A DNA stretch of 37,730 bases from NCBI GenBank assembly GCA_017449215.1, contig JAFSJY010000056.1:1-37730 (forward strand), in the 5' to 3' direction. Shown here piece by piece: positions 17,537-25,549 of the stretch. The DNA comes from Acholeplasmatales bacterium. GTDB lineage: Bacteria; Bacillota_I; Bacilli_A; Acholeplasmatales; Anaeroplasmataceae. The translations under genes and the position numbers were made by a program. Position 1 is the stretch's first letter, and every line of letters begins with the position of its first letter. The notes under the pieces were generated by a model, which saw only the letters and a list, made by a program, of their open reading frames with translations, ran no database searches and was not told the origin of the DNA.

Positions 17537-18293
17537 TTAAAACACTTCCTAAAAATGAAATAAAATTAATATTTGTTTTTATATTTCTTTTAATTAATGC
17601 TAAAAATTCCTTATTACCAGAACCACCAAGTATTGGTGATAATGCTAATTTAGATATACCTAAATTATATGAAGCTAATGCTTCATTTACGTTTTCTAAT
17701 ACCTTTAAATAGCTATTTCTATCCTTAACTATTCCACCCTTCATATTGAGCTTTCCTACCTCAAATTGTGGCTTAATTAAGCATACAAAGGTATTATCAT
17801 CAGTTATATATTTTTCTATACCTGGAAGTAAATATTCTATACTAACAAATGATACATCCATAACAATATAATCTGTATATGGAATATCCTTTGCGTCTAA
17901 AATATTAGTATTTTCCATAGATATTACTCTAGAATCATTTCTTAATTTTTCATGAAGCTGATTAGTACCTACATCTACTGAATATACTAATCTAGCACCA
18001 TGTTGAAGACTACAATCAGTAAATCCACCAGTTGAGGCACCAATATCTAATACAGTTTTATTATTAAATTCTAGATTAAATTCAGATATGGCATAATCTA
18101 GCTTATATCCACCTCTAGATACAAATGGACAGATGTTATTTGATATTTCAATAGAATCAGTATCCTTAACATCATATGATGATTTTGTAATAGCCTTACC
18201 ATTAATTATTACATTACCATTTTCTATTTCTGCCTTAGCCTTATTTCTAGATTCAAAATAATTATTTTCTACTAAATATAAATCTAATCTCAT
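17520..18293 (-). CDS. tlyA: TlyA-family rRNA (cytidine-2'-O)-methyltransferase
   Basis: 257 aa. An N-terminal S4 RNA-binding domain (residues 1-60, MRLDLYLVENNYFESRNKAK) is followed by VSRGGYKLDYAISEF and an FtsJ-like SAM domain: VLDIGASTGGFTDCSLQHGA (motif I) and YIVMDVSFVSIEYLLP. Characterised members methylate 16S and/or 23S rRNA; the old name hemolysin is misleading. It lies directly downstream of xseB (1-base gap) and overlaps recN, the usual Bacilli neighbourhood. Confidence 0.93.
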   Translation of the reverse strand: MRLDLYLVENNYFESRNKAKAEIENGNVIINGKAITKSSYDVKDTDSIEISNNICPFVSRGGYKLDYAISEFNLEFNNKTVLDIGASTGGFTDCSLQHGARLVYSVDVGTNQLHEKLRNDSRVISMENTNILDAKDIPYTDYIVMDVSFVSIEYLLPGIEKYITDDNTFVCLIKPQFEVGKLNMKGGIVKDRNSYLKVLENVNEALASYNLGISKLALSPILGGSGNKEFLALIKRNIKTNINFISFLGSVLNDKRA

Positions 18294-18294
18294 A

Positions 18295-18516
18295 TTAATT
18301 ATTATCAGGGTTAAAGGCCTCTAAGCCAGATTCAGTCATCTTAGATACAACAAGCTTTTCATTTGAATTTAATATTTCAAAGCACTTCTTAGATAGTTCT
18401 AAGCCTTGTGTATATCCCTTTACAGCTTCCTCTAATGAAATATCTCTATTTTCTAATGATTTAAGTATTCCTTCTAATTCAGTTAAATATTCTTCAAAAG
18501 TTTTATTATTTTCCAT
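18295..18516 (-). CDS. xseB: Exodeoxyribonuclease VII small subunit
   Basis: 73 aa, normal length. Small subunit of the single-strand-specific exonuclease VII. FEEYLTELEGILKSLENRD is the family's opening helix, and the next hairpin helix reads LEEAVKGYTQGLELSKKC. The start is the ATG at 18516 (MENNKTFEE), chosen because GGAGG lies 9 bases upstream; the longer frame from 18558 is within xseA. It overlaps the xseA end by 11 bases, which fits coupled synthesis of the two subunits. Confidence 0.95.
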   Translation of the reverse strand: MENNKTFEEYLTELEGILKSLENRDISLEEAVKGYTQGLELSKKCFEILNSNEKLVVSKMTESGLEAFNPDNN

Positions 18517-19717
18517 TTTCTTTAACCTCCAATACCTTACTAATAATTGAACCATCAATTAATTTAGTTTCCATTATTGAATCCGCTTTAACATCATTAA
18601 TTGATGTTACAATCTTACCTTCAGATTCACTAATAGAATAGCCTCTTTCCATAATAGAAAGTGGATTTTTAGAATCTAATTCCTTCTTTAATAATTCAAA
18701 TCTATGCTTCTTCATCGTTAATATTTGATTGATAAGCATATTTAATCTCATTACATCTCCCTCTAATACCTCTCTTTTATGCTTCAAGGTATTAACAGGG
18801 TTTAATGCCTCTAATCTCTTATCTAGATTAGCTAAATACATTTTTCTTTCCTCAAAAATATATTTAGTTCTTTTTAGGATTTGATTTAAATCATAAATTA
18901 TATTTTCCTTTAATACTCTAATATCAGGAGTTGCAAGCTCAGCTGCCGCTGTTGGAGTAGCCGCTCTTTTATCGGCAACGAAATCAGCAATTGTAAAATC
19001 AATTTCATGGCCTACTGCTGATATTACTGGTATATTACTATCGTAGATAGCATAGGCTACTACAGGCTCATTAAATGCCCATAAATCCTCGATTGAGCCT
19101 CCACCTCTACCAACAATTAGTACATCACAATAATTATCGAAATTAGCCTTCTTTATTTGAGCTACGATATTATCCTTAGCGTCATCACCTTGAACAATTG
19201 CTGGATATAGGATTACCTGACATAAAGGATATCTTCTTGAAATAGTATTTATAATATCTCTTATAGCCGCGCCTGTAGGTGATGTAATAACACCAATAGT
19301 CTTTGGAAATCTTGGTAAAGGTCTTTTATGCTCCGGATTAAAAAGACCCTTTTCAGCTAATTCCTTCTTTAGCTTTTCATAAGCTAAATATAAATCACCG
19401 ATACCGTCATTTTTAATTTCAGTAACATTAATTTGATATGTACCTGATGGTTCATATACAGTAACCTTACCCTTAACGAATACCTTCATACCATTTTCAG
19501 GCTCAAATTTACACTTAGATGCATAGCTTGCAAACATAGTTGCAGAAATCTGAGAATTCTCATCCTTAAGTGTAAAATAAAAATGACCACGTGAATTATG
19601 CTTGAAATTAGAAATCTCACCTTCAAGCAAAACTTCCTCAAGATGGTGGTCATGGTCAAATTTATATTTAATATATTTAGTTAAAGCTGTAACAGTTAAA
19701 TAACGTTCCTCTGCCAT
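18506..19717 (-). CDS. xseA: Exodeoxyribonuclease VII large subunit
   Basis: 403 aa. Catalytic subunit that degrades single-stranded DNA to oligonucleotides. The N-terminal OB-fold has EGEISNFKHNSRGHFYFTLK. The catalytic core has GVITSPTGAAIRDI, VGRGGGSIEDLWAFNEP and SAVGHEIDFTIADFVADKR followed by ATPTAAAEL. The start is the ATG at 19717 (MAEERYLTV), 7 bases from AGGAAG; the ATG at 19723 is too close to that site. It sits 11 bases after nusB. In many Bacilli folD stands between nusB and xseA; it is absent here. Confidence 0.97.
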   Translation of the reverse strand: MAEERYLTVTALTKYIKYKFDHDHHLEEVLLEGEISNFKHNSRGHFYFTLKDENSQISATMFASYASKCKFEPENGMKVFVKGKVTVYEPSGTYQINVTEIKNDGIGDLYLAYEKLKKELAEKGLFNPEHKRPLPRFPKTIGVITSPTGAAIRDIINTISRRYPLCQVILYPAIVQGDDAKDNIVAQIKKANFDNYCDVLIVGRGGGSIEDLWAFNEPVVAYAIYDSNIPVISAVGHEIDFTIADFVADKRAATPTAAAELATPDIRVLKENIIYDLNQILKRTKYIFEERKMYLANLDKRLEALNPVNTLKHKREVLEGDVMRLNMLINQILTMKKHRFELLKKELDSKNPLSIMERGYSISESEGKIVTSINDVKADSIMETKLIDGSIISKVLEVKENGK

Positions 19718-19728
19718 AAACATACTTC

Positions 19729-20166
19729 CTAAATTTTCTTACTTATATTATCTAGCAATCTATTATTAAAAGATGTTGCCTTATGATCTCCTTGATCAGA
19801 ATATAGCTTTGTTATTTCTAATGCTTCATTAATAATAATTCTTCTATCTAGCTTATTTAATAGCATTTCACCTGTAGCTACTCTAATAATAGCCTTATCT
19901 ACTAAATTTAATCTATCAATAGAATAATTAGTAATAGTTTCCTTAATAATACCATCAATCTTTTCAAGGTTTTCTGTTACATAATTTAATAATTCAATTG
20001 TCTCCTCTGAAATAGGGTCTTCACCTGCAATATTATCATTAAAAAAGCCACTTTTACCCATTGTAAGTGATGAATCAATGCTTATACCATTAAAGTCAGC
20101 AATATATATAATTTTCATAGCTTGAATTCTAGCTATTGATCTTTTATCTAATTTATTTTCTTCCAT
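19729..20166 (-). CDS. nusB: Transcription antitermination factor NusB
   Basis: 145 aa. By family it binds BoxA RNA with S10 to suppress termination in rRNA operons. The all-helical NusB pattern is seen: KRSIARIQAMKIIYIADF at the N-terminus, LDKRIIINEALEITKLYSD and the final FNNRLLDNISKKI. AAGGTG lies 5 bases before the ATG. It is the first gene of a five-gene operon, nusB-xseA-xseB-tlyA-recN. Confidence 0.95.
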   Translation of the reverse strand: MEENKLDKRSIARIQAMKIIYIADFNGISIDSSLTMGKSGFFNDNIAGEDPISEETIELLNYVTENLEKIDGIIKETITNYSIDRLNLVDKAIIRVATGEMLLNKLDRRIIINEALEITKLYSDQGDHKATSFNNRLLDNISKKI

Positions 20167-20192
20167 TGTAACACCTTGTCTTTCATTTAATT

Positions 20193-20201
20193 ATTTTAAC
20201 A
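20193..20201 (-). promoter_or_regulatory. Possible extended -10 of the nusB operon
   Basis: TGTTAAAAT on the minus strand, about 27 bases before the nusB start. No good -35 is seen at 17 bases. A second TATAAT lies further upstream near 20245. The rest of 20199-20300 is AT-rich with no gene. Confidence 0.35.
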
Positions 20202-20300
20202 TAAAGGAAAAACTATTTAAAGAAAAAACTATTAGACAATATGATTATATAACAAGTTTTTTTGAGAAAATAGTGTTTCCATTTTGAAAAAAATTTAAAT

Positions 20301-20338
20301 ATTAACAAAAGAATATTCCCCTGCATTAAACAGGGGAA
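20301..20338 (-). terminator. Terminator of the GNAT-hisS-aspS operon
   Basis: TTCCCCTG (20316-20323) pairs with CAGGGGAA (20331-20338) around a 7-base loop, followed on the minus strand by TATTCTTTTGTT. It lies 12 bases past the aspS stop. Confidence 0.88.
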
Positions 20339-20350
20339 TTTACATTCAAA

Positions 20351-21682
20351 TTATGGATTTAATCTATCTGGTCCACGGAAGATAAACATAGAATCTTTAA
20401 TGCCTTCATTGAATAAAATCATTGTGATTCTATCTACACCGATACCAAATCCACCATGAGGAGGACAACCATACTTAAAGAAATCAAGATAGAATTTAAC
20501 ATCCTCTTCTAATCCCTTTTCCTTACATTGCTCTAGTAATACCTCATATCTATGCTCACGTTGAGCACCAGTTGTGATTTCACAGCCCTTCCAAATTAGG
20601 TCATATCCACAAGGTACACCATTTTTATCTCTCATATGGTAGAATGCTCTGCATTCCTTAGCATATCCAGTAATGAATAAGAATTCATGACCAAACATAT
20701 CCATAGAAAGCTTTTCAACTAAACGCTCACCCTCAGTTGTAAGGTCACCCTTCTCACTTTCAGGTACTGTATAGCCATATCTCTTCTCTAATTCATCATA
20801 AACATCATGTAAATCCATTACAGGGAATGGAAGCTTTGGAACAATTACATCAATACCAAATGTTTCCTTAATTTGCTTTCCATACATCTTCTTTACTTTC
20901 TTTAATGCGTAATTTAGCATTCTTTCTTCCATATGCATTACATCCTTAAATGAATTGATGTATGAGAACTCTAAATCGAATCCTGTAAATTCTGTTGCGT
21001 GCTTTCTAGATGCGAACTTCTCAGCTCTAAATACTGGACCTGTCTCGAAAATTCTTTCAAAGCCAGCAGCCATAGCCATTTGCTTATAGAATTGTGGTGA
21101 TTGTGCTAAATAAGCATTTCTATCGAAATAATCTACCTTAAATACACCAGCACCAGATTCAGATTCAGCACCAATTAGCTTTGGTGTATGAATTTCAATG
21201 AAATCCTCATTTAATAAGAATTCTCTACATGCATTTACGAAGCATGATTGAGTCTTAAACATTAATGTATTCTTATCAGTTCTTAAATCAATCCATCTAT
21301 AATCGATTCTTAAATCGATATTAGTTTCCTCTCCCTTAGGAGCTACAATTGGAGATGGCTCTGCGATAGATGAAATGATCTTTAGCTTATCTGGATACAT
21401 TTCCATTCCATTTAATTTTACATATTCACTCTTTACAATTGGACCTACTGCCTCAATTACAGTATCAGTTGTAATAGATGCAAGCATTGCATCCCAATTA
21501 GGGTGCTTACTCTTTTCAATTGTAATTTGTAGCTTACCAGAAACATCTCTTAAAACAATGAAGCACATTGCCTTCTTATTTCTAATTGATTCAACAAATC
21601 CAGCAACCTTATTATTAGCACCTAAAGTGATATCCTTAAGCATTACTCTTTTTGTTGTATTACCCTTTTTAATTGTTGCCAT
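20351..21682 (-). CDS. aspS: Aspartate--tRNA ligase of archaeal/eukaryotic type (probably also charges tRNA-Asn)
   Basis: 443 aa, far shorter than the ~590-aa bacterial AspRS because the bacterial GAD insertion is missing. N-terminal OB-fold (VAGFVESIRNKKAMCFIVLRD). The class II core has IHTPKLIGAESESGAGVF and YLAQSPQFYKQMAM, which are diagnostic of archaeal AspRS. Motif 2 is GPVFRAEKFASRKHATEF and motif 3 is HGGFGIGVDRITMI. The end GPDRLNP is the AspRS RDRxxLTP-like tail, not the PRTPG of AsnRS. Enzymes of this type in bacteria are often non-discriminating and make Asp-tRNA-Asn for GatCAB. At the OB position where discriminating archaeal enzymes carry Trp (after VAGW-V), this one has Glu. 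AGGAGG lies 7 bases before the ATG. Third gene of the T-box operon, 11 bases after hisS. Confidence 0.88.
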   Translation of the reverse strand: MATIKKGNTTKRVMLKDITLGANNKVAGFVESIRNKKAMCFIVLRDVSGKLQITIEKSKHPNWDAMLASITTDTVIEAVGPIVKSEYVKLNGMEMYPDKLKIISSIAEPSPIVAPKGEETNIDLRIDYRWIDLRTDKNTLMFKTQSCFVNACREFLLNEDFIEIHTPKLIGAESESGAGVFKVDYFDRNAYLAQSPQFYKQMAMAAGFERIFETGPVFRAEKFASRKHATEFTGFDLEFSYINSFKDVMHMEERMLNYALKKVKKMYGKQIKETFGIDVIVPKLPFPVMDLHDVYDELEKRYGYTVPESEKGDLTTEGERLVEKLSMDMFGHEFLFITGYAKECRAFYHMRDKNGVPCGYDLIWKGCEITTGAQREHRYEVLLEQCKEKGLEEDVKFYLDFFKYGCPPHGGFGIGVDRITMILFNEGIKDSMFIFRGPDRLNP

Positions 21683-21693
21683 ATAAATTCCTC

Positions 21694-22980
21694 CTACTTC
21701 TTACTACAGCCTAATGCATTTATCTTTGTAATTATATATGCATATACATCAACAATCTTAATTGTCTCTTGCTCATCAGTTTCATTATTCTTAATATTGA
21801 TTTCGCCCTTTTCAAGCTCATCATCACCTAAGATTAAAGTAAATTTAGCATTATTCTTATCAGCCTTTTTAAATTGAGACTTCAAAGAACCACCTAAATA
21901 ATCCATATCAGTAGATAAGCCACCAATTCTTAAAACATTATTTAATCTAATAGCTTCCATCTGTGCATTCTTACCTAAGGCAATAATATAAGCATGAATT
22001 TCATCAGGCTTAGCTAGTTTCTTACCATTTAGGTCAGTAGCTAATAATAATCTTTCAACACCAAATGCCATACCAACACCAGGAGTCTTAGGACCACCTA
22101 AATCAGAAATTAAATTATCATATCTACCACCAGCACCAATAACATTTTGAGCACCAAATTCAGGTACATTAACCTCAAGCTCAAATACTGTGTGAGAATA
22201 ATAATCTAAGCCTCTAACTAAATTATCATCAACAACATATTTTAAGTCTAATAGATCTAAACCAGCTAATACCTCTTTAAATCTATCCTTAGAATAATCA
22301 TTTAAATATTCATTAATCTTTGGAGCTGTCTTAAAGAAATCCTTATCTCTATCTACCTTACAGTCTAAGATTCTTAATGGATTCTTCTCTAATCTATTTA
22401 AGCAATCCTCACAAAGACAATCCCTATATTTAGAGAAATGATTAATTAATACATTCTTATAAGCACTTCTTGATTCCTCATCACCAAGTGAATTAATCTT
22501 TACAGTAACATCCTTTAAGCCTAATGCTCTAATTAATGTAGCACCTAAAGAAATAACCTCAACATCAATAAGTGGAGAATCACTACCTAATGCCTCAACT
22601 CCGAATTGATTGAATTGTCTATTTCTTCCCTTTTGAGGACGCTCATATCTAAACATAGGTCCCATGTAGAATAATTTAGATACAGGATTTTCTACATATA
22701 GCTTATTTTCAACAAATGCTCTAGCAACACCTGCAGTTCCTTCTGGTCTTAAGGTAATACCTCTATCAGATCTATCCTTAAAATCATAAGTTTCCTTTGT
22801 TACCATATCAGATGTATCATTTTGATCTCTATGGAAAACATCACTAGATTCAAATATAGGAGTTCTAATCTCCTTATAATTAAATAATTTACATATCTTT
22901 CTAATAGTATCCTCTAGCTTTGCCCACTTAGGAGATTCATTAGGTAAGATATCATATGTTCCCTTTGGCTTTGTAATCAT
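21694..22980 (-). CDS. hisS: Histidine--tRNA ligase
   Basis: 428 aa, normal length. Class II HisRS. Motif 1 region KGTYDILPNESPKW and IFESSDVFHR; motif 2 LRPEGTAGVARAFVENKL and GPMFRYERPQKGRNRQFNQF; the histidine-binding signature LVRGLDYYSHTVFE; motif 3 GVGMAFGVERLLL; and a C-terminal anticodon-binding domain from about residue 330. It begins 3 bases after the GNAT gene. hisS-aspS is a classic Firmicutes pair, normally with the bacterial AspRS; here the partner is the archaeal-type enzyme. Confidence 0.97.
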   Translation of the reverse strand: MITKPKGTYDILPNESPKWAKLEDTIRKICKLFNYKEIRTPIFESSDVFHRDQNDTSDMVTKETYDFKDRSDRGITLRPEGTAGVARAFVENKLYVENPVSKLFYMGPMFRYERPQKGRNRQFNQFGVEALGSDSPLIDVEVISLGATLIRALGLKDVTVKINSLGDEESRSAYKNVLINHFSKYRDCLCEDCLNRLEKNPLRILDCKVDRDKDFFKTAPKINEYLNDYSKDRFKEVLAGLDLLDLKYVVDDNLVRGLDYYSHTVFELEVNVPEFGAQNVIGAGGRYDNLISDLGGPKTPGVGMAFGVERLLLATDLNGKKLAKPDEIHAYIIALGKNAQMEAIRLNNVLRIGGLSTDMDYLGGSLKSQFKKADKNNAKFTLILGDDELEKGEINIKNNETDEQETIKIVDVYAYIITKINALGCSKK

Positions 22981-22983
22981 TTC

Positions 22984-23529
22984 TTAATCCTCCATATAAT
23001 CATTTTTATAAATTGAATAGTATTTACCTAATTTATAAATACCTTCATTAACCTCAATCATTTCTTCCTTTTCGTAAGAAAAATTGAATTTATTAATTAA
23101 ATTAATGCATCTAACATTATCATTTAAGGTAGCTATTACTATCTTATCTACCATTAAATGGTTAAAGCCAACCCAAATTACCTTTTTTAAGGCTTGAGTC
23201 ATAATTCCTCTTCCAGAGCAATCTTCCTCCAAAAAAAAGCCAATTTCGATTGAATTATTAAATTCATTATAGGTATGATATTCAATCAAGCCTATCATTC
23301 TACCACCTAATTCAATTGCATAACCAATAGGTAAGCCATCAAGTGGTCTTTTTAAATATATTTCATCTAGGGTATATAAGGCCTCATTTATATTTTTATA
23401 TGGTCCCCAATTTAGGAATTCACACATTTTAGGATTACTACCAATTCTAAATAAATCAACAAAATCACTTCTTCTTAATTCTCTTAATATTATGTTTCTA
23501 ATCTTAATAGTTGGTAATTTTGTTTCCAT
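22984..23529 (-). CDS. GNAT acetyltransferase, RimJ/RimL-like
   Basis: 181 aa. The opening KIRNIILRELRRSDFVDLF is typical of the RimJ/RimL/SpeG branch. The acetyl-CoA loop lies in FFLEEDCSGRGIMTQALKKVI (about residues 95-115), and LNDNVRCINLINKFNF is the family's late helix. The substrate is unknown; protein N-termini, polyamines or an aminoacyl compound are possible. It is the first gene behind the T-box and precedes hisS by 3 bases. Its start codon stands 2 bases after the T-box terminator T-run, and its only Shine-Dalgarno candidate (AGGG at 23543-23540) lies inside the terminator stem. Confidence 0.85.
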   Translation of the reverse strand: METKLPTIKIRNIILRELRRSDFVDLFRIGSNPKMCEFLNWGPYKNINEALYTLDEIYLKRPLDGLPIGYAIELGGRMIGLIEYHTYNEFNNSIEIGFFLEEDCSGRGIMTQALKKVIWVGFNHLMVDKIVIATLNDNVRCINLINKFNFSYEKEEMIEVNEGIYKLGKYYSIYKNDYMED

Positions 23530-23531
23530 AT

Positions 23532-23748
23532 AAAAAAGTCCCTATAACATTAAAGTTATAAGGACGATATAATCGTGGTGCCACCTTATTTCGGTATAAA
23601 TACCCTCATTATCCTTTAACGCAGGAATACGTCCTAATCACAGGCTCTCAAAAGTGTCATCATGAACTATTTATCTGATCTTTCACCATCCATCAGTCGC
23701 TATAATAAAATCATTCAATCATTCTTTATCTCAGATTTATAAAAATAC
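23532..23748 (-). promoter_or_regulatory. T-box riboswitch, tRNA-Asp-specific by reading, controlling GNAT-hisS-aspS
   Basis: A distal stem I hairpin is seen (CTGAT 23696-23692 with ATCAG 23679-23675, loop with GGATGGTG). The specifier region reads GACAC followed by TTTTGAG: GAC at 23658-23656 (Asp), overlapped by CAC at 23656-23654 (His). The T-box is AAGGTGGCACCACG (23587-23574). In the antiterminator, AAGG/CCTT and ACGAT/ATCGT flank the bulge. Terminator: GTCCTTATAAC (23565-23555) with GTTATAGGGAC (23548-23538), then six T. The bulge UGGC pairs with NCCA when the discriminator is G, as in tRNA-Asp (tRNA-His has C73), so Asp is preferred. Bases 23530-23754 contain no gene. Confidence 0.92.
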
Positions 23749-23754
23749 AAAAGA

Positions 23755-23783
23755 ATTATACCATTTTAATATATTTTAATCAA
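23755..23783 (-). promoter_or_regulatory. Promoter of the T-box operon
   Basis: TTGATT (23783-23778), 17-base spacer, TATAAT (23760-23755), with TGG before it forming an extended -10. The -35 lies inside a perfect 18-base palindrome, TTAATCAATATTGATTAA (23776-23793), which also contains the stop codon of the upstream gene. Confidence 0.8.
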
Positions 23784-23789
23784 TATTGA

Positions 23790-25001
23790 TTAAGCAACTA
23801 AATCAGTATCAATATCCTTATTCTTTTTTTCTTCCTTATCATCCTCAAACTCATCATAATCGCCATCTACATCTTCATATTCAGCATTTTCAAGCTCAAG
23901 CTCGATTTTCTTAAAATCAAGATTGTTATAATCAATATTCTTAATAGTAGATGTCATATAATTTAAGAATGTTTCAATATCAGATTTAGACTGAATATCG
24001 GCAGGGTCATCATATAACCCTGGCTTTTTACCTAAATCTGTATCATCTAATGCTTTATTTCTTATTGGGTCAAAAGTATTAACAATTAAATCATATTCGA
24101 TATGTAATTCATCTAATGTCTTCTTTAAAATAGATAAGATATCACCATTATCAGCTAATAATCTTTCAGGCATAAATCCTACATTATCAAAGATATCATC
24201 TAATAAGCCAAAGATTACATCCTTATAAGTGCTTCTTGCACTAGTAATATATCTAATATTAACCATCTTATTAGGAACCATATATGTTAATATTAATGGT
24301 CTTACATTAGTTTCCTTTATTACTAAAGGATAATATGAAGCAAATAAATATGCCTCACCTAAATATGTTCTATTTTTACATTCCTCAACAAATTTCTTAT
24401 TTGCTTTATAATTTTTAACCTTATATTCAAAGTCTGGACTTCTTACAAAGCTTACCTGATATTCTAGAGTTTCTCTATCAATAAATGAATCAGCGATTCT
24501 ATTAGTGTCTATCGCAGCCATTAAAGATGTAAAATCATTTTTAATTAATGAATCCATATAATCTAAATTTTCAAATACAGATTCTAATTCAGCTATAGTT
24601 GGCTTTCTTCTTCCCTTACCATAAGTATATTTATAAATTAATAGGTTATCTTCCTTTTTAATTTTATAATTTAAGCTATGAATATAATCTCCATCTTCCT
24701 TAGTTAGAGCATCAGATGGTAATAGCATTAATATAATTCCATCTAATTCTAAAAATCTATCATATTTTTTAGGTAAATTTAATGAATCAGATAAATAATT
24801 TAATCCATCTGTAGAATTATATATTTCTATAGCATTATATCTATTATAAAAATTAGTAACAAAACGACAAACTATTGGGGTATCATCATCAAAGGTATTT
24901 ACAAATAATAAATGGTCAGTAAATGTATCAAATGATAAATCCCTCTTAAATTTGTTTATTAACTTTTTGATTGAGTCATATAATTCCTTAAACTCAGCCA
25001 T
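23790..25001 (-). CDS. Conserved-looking protein of unknown function with acidic tail (DUF6930-like segment)
   Basis: 403 aa. The start is the ATG at 25001 (MAEFKELYDS): AAGGTAGTG lies upstream, whereas the ATG at 25025 is inside rsmD. No signal peptide or membrane span, so cytosolic. A mixed alpha/beta stretch around residues 260-310 (YKDVIFGLLDDIFDNVGFMP, then ADNGDILSILKKTLDELHIE) resembles DUF6930-type repeats as I remember them. The last ~40 residues are very acidic and then mixed charge (EYEDVDGDYDEFEDDKEEKK). It is third in the transcript after a DEAD-box helicase and rsmD, so a link to ribosome or RNA work is possible but only by position. Confidence 0.6.
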   Translation of the reverse strand: MAEFKELYDSIKKLINKFKRDLSFDTFTDHLLFVNTFDDDTPIVCRFVTNFYNRYNAIEIYNSTDGLNYLSDSLNLPKKYDRFLELDGIILMLLPSDALTKEDGDYIHSLNYKIKKEDNLLIYKYTYGKGRRKPTIAELESVFENLDYMDSLIKNDFTSLMAAIDTNRIADSFIDRETLEYQVSFVRSPDFEYKVKNYKANKKFVEECKNRTYLGEAYLFASYYPLVIKETNVRPLILTYMVPNKMVNIRYITSARSTYKDVIFGLLDDIFDNVGFMPERLLADNGDILSILKKTLDELHIEYDLIVNTFDPIRNKALDDTDLGKKPGLYDDPADIQSKSDIETFLNYMTSTIKNIDYNNLDFKKIELELENAEYEDVDGDYDEFEDDKEEKKNKDIDTDLVA

Positions 25002-25008
25002 GATATCA

Positions 25009-25539
25009 CTACCTTTTATAAACAATTACTCTTTTAATTCCGTATTCCTTATTCTTAATTAATTCCATATCCTTATAAGTATCAGGATATTTTGATTCCT
25101 TACCCATTTCAAATACTATTTCACATTTATCCATTAATAAAGGATAAATATCATCTAATATTTCTTCTATATTATCCATCTTATATGGTGGGTCTAATAT
25201 AACTAAATCATATTTATGCTTATCAGTTTTAACAAATTCCTTATAATCTAGATTATAAAATGAAGCATCCTTAATTCCTAAATTCTTACAATTTTTTTTA
25301 GCACATTCTAAGGCATTCTTATTTAAGTCATTCATTACGATATGCTTCGCACCTCTAGAATATGCCTCTATTGCCATCGCACCAGACCCAGTAAATAAAT
25401 CTAATGTACACTCTGAATCAATGTATGGTCCTATCATATTAAAAATAGCACCTCTAACCTTATCCTGAGTTTCTCTTGTAGTATCAAGATTAGTCATTTC
25501 AATTATTCTATGTCTTAATGTCCCAGCAATAATTCTCAT
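25009..25539 (-). CDS. rsmD: 16S rRNA (guanine-966-N2)-methyltransferase RsmD
   Basis: 176 aa. Rossmann SAM methyltransferase acting on the 30S subunit. It opens with MRIIAGTLRHR and TRETQDKVRGAIFN, the family signature. Motif I is DLFTGSGAMAIEAYSRGA, and the catalytic motif IV is VILDPPY. AGGAG lies 7 bases before the ATG. It begins 10 bases after the helicase gene, and its stop is 7 bases before the start of the next gene. In Bacilli rsmD usually precedes coaD; that gene is not here. Confidence 0.94.
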   Translation of the reverse strand: MRIIAGTLRHRIIEMTNLDTTRETQDKVRGAIFNMIGPYIDSECTLDLFTGSGAMAIEAYSRGAKHIVMNDLNKNALECAKKNCKNLGIKDASFYNLDYKEFVKTDKHKYDLVILDPPYKMDNIEEILDDIYPLLMDKCEIVFEMGKESKYPDTYKDMELIKNKEYGIKRVIVYKR

Positions 25540-25549
25540 AAGAATACTC

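Noticed and set aside
23654-23656. Reading the T-box as His-specific (CAC)
   Set aside because: The CAC is present, but the bulge base C suits discriminator G73 and not the C73 of tRNA-His, and GAC better fits the usual distance to TTTTGAG. Kept as a question in the findings.
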